Shown piece by piece: positions 61,371-64,000 of a stretch of 64,000 nt of DNA. The position numbers and the translations under genes were made by a program. A model generated the notes under the pieces. The model searched no databases. It saw only the letters and a program-made list of their open reading frames with translations, and had not been told where the DNA came from. Within the stretch, counting starts at the first letter, position 1. Every line of letters begins with the position of its first letter. The DNA lies in NCBI GenBank assembly GCA_020226215.1, contig CM035232.1:58227220-58291219 (forward strand), read 5' to 3'. The DNA comes from Sindora glabra. Taxonomy: Eukaryota; Streptophyta; Magnoliopsida; Fabales; Fabaceae.

Positions 61371-62111
61371 AAGTACTTAGTTAAAGATAATACTATAGGA
61401 AGTGTCATATAAATATTTAGAAATGTTACAATTCTTATTAAAGGATTTTTTCCAGTGGTAAAAAATATTTAATTTAATTAAAATATGATATTACTTGAAG
61501 GTTTTGTGTTTCTTCACATCCTAAAATTTATCCATCTAAAAAAAGTAAACTAGCTGAAATGCTGGATTTCCAATAGCCTAAGGCATACAGAAACTAGACA
61601 CTGCCTTGAGAAAGCTAAACAAGTGATTACTTACTATCAAATGGAATTTTAAATAGAAGAGGTGTAAACAAAAGTTCAAAAAAGATCTATAGTTAAGCTT
61701 AATATACCTACTAAATAAAGCATGTATACTTTGATCCTTACTGGTGTAGCTCCATGGCATTGAAAATGTATCAGGGCTCAAATGATTCACTGAAGCAATG
61801 AGACCTTAAAAGTTACTTTTTCAAGTGTTAGTAGTGGATGTTGATATGTTGTCAAAGTTTGTTTGTGAAAGAGCTTCCACTGAAGCTTATGCATCTATTG
61901 ATGAAAGCTTAGTCCTAATAGCAAATTGCCTTGTGCTCTCTGAATCTCTCTTACTCCATCTATACAGCATGCCATTATACATAAGACAATGGCTAGCAAG
62001 ATAATTCTAAGGTTTATGGACAACTATAAGGGTCCAAGAAAATATCTAAGGTTTAATAGTTAACTACTAAGCCTAAAAAGCATTCTAGAAACTATATACA
62101 CACCATAATAG
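61371..62111. other. Intergenic DNA before the kinase scrap
   Basis: Mixed-composition DNA, possibly derived from a gene, because it lacks the A/T monotony of the rest. No reading frame on either strand gives a recognisable domain. The minus frame at 61578-61790 has no motif. Confidence 0.4.
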
Positions 62112-62204
62112 GATGGAAAGCCTGATGTATGTAGTTATGGTGTGCTTTTGCTTGAGATAAAAACCAAAAAGAAGGTACTAGATTCATCATTTATAGAGGA
62201 AACT
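62112..62204 (+). pseudogene. Fragment of a PEPR-like LRR receptor kinase
   Basis: The 31-codon piece reads D-G-K-P-D-V-C-S-Y-G-V-L-L-L-E-I-K-T-K-K-K, then VLDSSFIEET. This matches kinase subdomain IX of receptor kinases related to PEPR1/PEPR2 (S-D-V-Y-S-Y-G-V-V-L-L-E-L-x-T-R-K-K-A-x-D-x-S-F). Tyr is Cys and stops precede it. The match ends a few bases before the decayed rDNA begins at 62,211. I found neither the kinase N-lobe before it nor the C-terminal part beyond the rDNA at 63,830. Confidence 0.65.
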
Positions 62205-62210
62205 ATTAGG

Positions 62211-62885
62211 GGGCCCTCTCAGTCTATCCCTTAATTGGCATGTAGCAACCTACTCTCGCTGTGGGAGCAGCTCGAGCAGTTTGTCAATAGCAAATGGATT
62301 TGGGGTTGGGACCCCTATGCCTAACCCTTAGAGCTAATCCTTTTCTTGAGGTTATGAATCTATTTCATCAACTTCCTTTGCTACATTATTCTATCGACTA
62401 GAGGTTGTTCACTTTGGAAACCTAATGTAGTTATGAGTATGATTGGGTGTGGGTGACACTTGATCCTTCAAATTTTCAAGGCCATTAGAGGTGCATCAAA
62501 CATGACTTGATGTGCGATGCTCTTCCTGCCACTGGACCTAACTTTAGTTAAGCCATTTCCAAGGTAAGTAGGCTGTTAAATAGAAAGAATAACTCTTCCT
62601 AAGGCCTTTGTCGACTTCTCTAGACTCCCTAACATTGCTATTAACTACCACATCCCGATTTAGGAATTTTAACCCGATTCCTTTTTGAAGTATGCTTGCA
62701 AGCACACTAGCAAATGGGCTTCCTTCATCTCTTAGGATCAACTAACCAATGTGTGAGTACTATTCACATGGAACCTTTCCTTTTTTTAGCCTTCAAAGTT
62801 CTCATTTGAATATTTGCTACTACCATTAAGATCTACACCAAATGTCAGTTTGTTCAGGCTTGCACCTAAGGTTTTGTAGCGATAG
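62211..62885 (-). pseudogene. Decayed 25S rRNA fragment, minus-strand copy
   Basis: Read on the minus strand, the sequence follows cytoplasmic plant 25S rRNA from the region of CGGTCGCTGCAAAACC to GGGACGGACTGG. Landmarks are GCAGATCTTGGTGGTAGTAG (here with T and A changes), AGCAAATATTCAAATGAGAA, GAACTTTGAAGG, GGAAAGGTTCCATGTGAA, CACATGGGTTAGTCGATCC and GAAAAGGATTGGCTCTGAG. Most differences are C-to-T or G-to-A, as expected of methylated, silenced rDNA. It cannot serve as rRNA. It is inverted relative to the neighbouring copy. Confidence 0.88.
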
Positions 62886-63830
62886 TTACGCCATAGAATC
62901 AAGAGCTCCAAATGGACCATTTTCGGTAAGCAAAACTAGTGATGTGGGATGAACTAAAAGTCAAGTTATGGTGCTTGATTGCACGCTAACCTAGATCCCA
63001 CAAAGGATGTTAGTTAATTAAGACAATAAAATATTAGTCATGGAAGTTAAAATTCGCTAAGGAGTGTGTAATAACTCACCTACTGAATCAACTAGCCTCG
63101 AAAATAGATGGCGTTTAAGCGTATGACCTATACCTGGCTGTCGAGGCAAGTGCCAAGCTTCAATGAGTAAGAAGGCATGACGGTCACTGTGAAACCTTGG
63201 GAGTGAGGTCAGGTAGAGTGACTATCAGTGTAGATTATGGCGGTAGTAGCAAATATTCAAATAAGAACTTTGAAGGTTGAAAGAGGAAAGGTTCCATGTT
63301 AACAATGCTTGCACATGGGTTAGTCAATCCTAAGAGATAGGGGAAACCCATCTAATAGCATGCCTGCACATGTACTTTAAAAGGGAATCAAGTTAAATTT
63401 CCTAAATCAAGATGTAGTAGTTAACGACAATGTTAAGGAGTCTGAAGACGTCGGCGAAGGTTTCAAAAAGAGTTATCTTTTCTATTTAATAGCTTGCCCA
63501 CCTTAAAAATGACTTAGCTAGAGGTAGGTTCTAGAAGCCATTAGTGCAGATCTGGTGCACCCCCAACAACCCTTGAAAATTCAAAGGACTAAGTGCTACC
63601 CACACTTGGTCATACTTATAATAACATAGGTCTCCAAGGTAAACAATATTTGGTTGATAGAATAATGTAGCAAGGGAAATCAACAAAATAAATTTGTAAC
63701 TTTGGGAAAAGGATTAGCTCTGAGGGCTGGGCATGGGGGTCCTAGCCCCAAACTCGTCGACTGTCGGCAAACTAGTCAAGCTACTCTTGCAACAAGAGTA
63801 GGTTGTTGTGTGTTGGTCGAGGGATGAACT
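62886..63830 (+). pseudogene. Decayed 25S rRNA fragment, plus-strand copy
   Basis: The segment follows 25S rRNA from CCACGGAATCGAGAGCTCC through GGTAAGCAGAACTGG, the GGAGTGTGTAACAACTCACC motif (here TAATAACTCACC, about 63,062-63,081), GAATCAACTAGCC, GGCGGTAGTAGCAAATATTC, AAGAGTTATCTTTTCT, GGTCTCCAAGGTGAACA and GGAAAAGGATTGGCTCTGAG, and stops near GGGACGGACTGG. It includes about 295 bp at its start that the minus copy lacks. A deletion near 63,545, where the minus copy keeps AAGAGCATCGCACATC, and private transitions show that the copies decayed separately. The 25S similarity ends at about 63,830. Confidence 0.9.
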
Positions 63831-64000
63831 CAGCTAATTATCAATCCAAAATTGTGTTATCTCTATTGTTAAGTTGCCAAATTAGCCCTCGAGTTATTTC
63901 TTTCCAAGCAAATAAAATTGTTTTCCATGTAAAAGAATCATTAGTAGTCACTATGAGCTTTCCATGATGAATTCCATGTAATTCCTTGACACAAAGGAGC
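63831..64000. other. DNA beyond the rDNA duplication
   Basis: No rRNA similarity and no continuation of the kinase scrap could be seen up to the window end. Confidence 0.4.

Noticed and set aside
62211..63830. Organelle (chloroplast or mitochondrial) 23S/26S rRNA insertion
   Set aside because: The landmarks match nuclear-cytoplasmic 25S rRNA and not the bacterial-type organelle large-subunit sequence.

Overview
This is a strongly AT-rich stretch of nuclear DNA from a flowering plant, most likely a eudicot. The evidence is an intron-containing LRR receptor kinase gene with plant splice sites, a Ty1/copia element of Sirevirus type, CACTA and hAT transposon relics, a tRNA-derived SINE head, an endogenous caulimovirid and decayed 25S rDNA. 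I cannot name the species. Only one gene looks intact; most open reading frames in the window are chance or relics.

Layout. Positions 1-30,800 hold no credible host gene. They are a mosaic of transposon debris: a CACTA-type terminus at 2,285 with related interior blocks (6,840-8,650 and 18,880-21,720), a TNP2 transposase relic (22,060-23,250, minus), a 1,687-bp solo copia LTR with a perfect 5-bp target duplication (4,670-6,356), three pairs of miniature or interspersed repeats, a GC-rich hairpin (16,733-16,876), a hAT transposase tail (24,123-24,380) and a SINE head (30,080-30,145).

Positions 30,900-36,830 hold the one complete gene, an LRR-XI receptor-like kinase closely resembling Arabidopsis At2g33170. 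It has a G-box/CCAAT/TATA promoter, a long leader with overlapping upstream ORFs and a probable leader intron, and two coding exons. The coding intron splits the kinase APE motif.

Positions 38,900-43,300 carry a dead endogenous pararetrovirus (Caulimoviridae) with movement protein, zinc knuckle, protease, reverse transcriptase and RNase H in order, all broken. Positions 46,860-60,720 carry a 5'-truncated Sirevirus-like copia element with an envelope-like region behind pol, a polypurine tract and a 3' LTR. It is interrupted by two later insertions, 49,015-50,648 and 52,539-55,333. Both look like solo LTRs and are flanked by 5-bp target duplications.

The end of the window holds the most unusual structure. 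A scrap of a second, PEPR-like receptor kinase (62,112-62,204) abuts an inverted duplication of a decayed 25S rRNA segment. A minus-strand copy (62,211-62,885) lies head-to-head with a plus-strand copy (62,886-63,830). Together they could fold into a hairpin with arms of about 650 bp.
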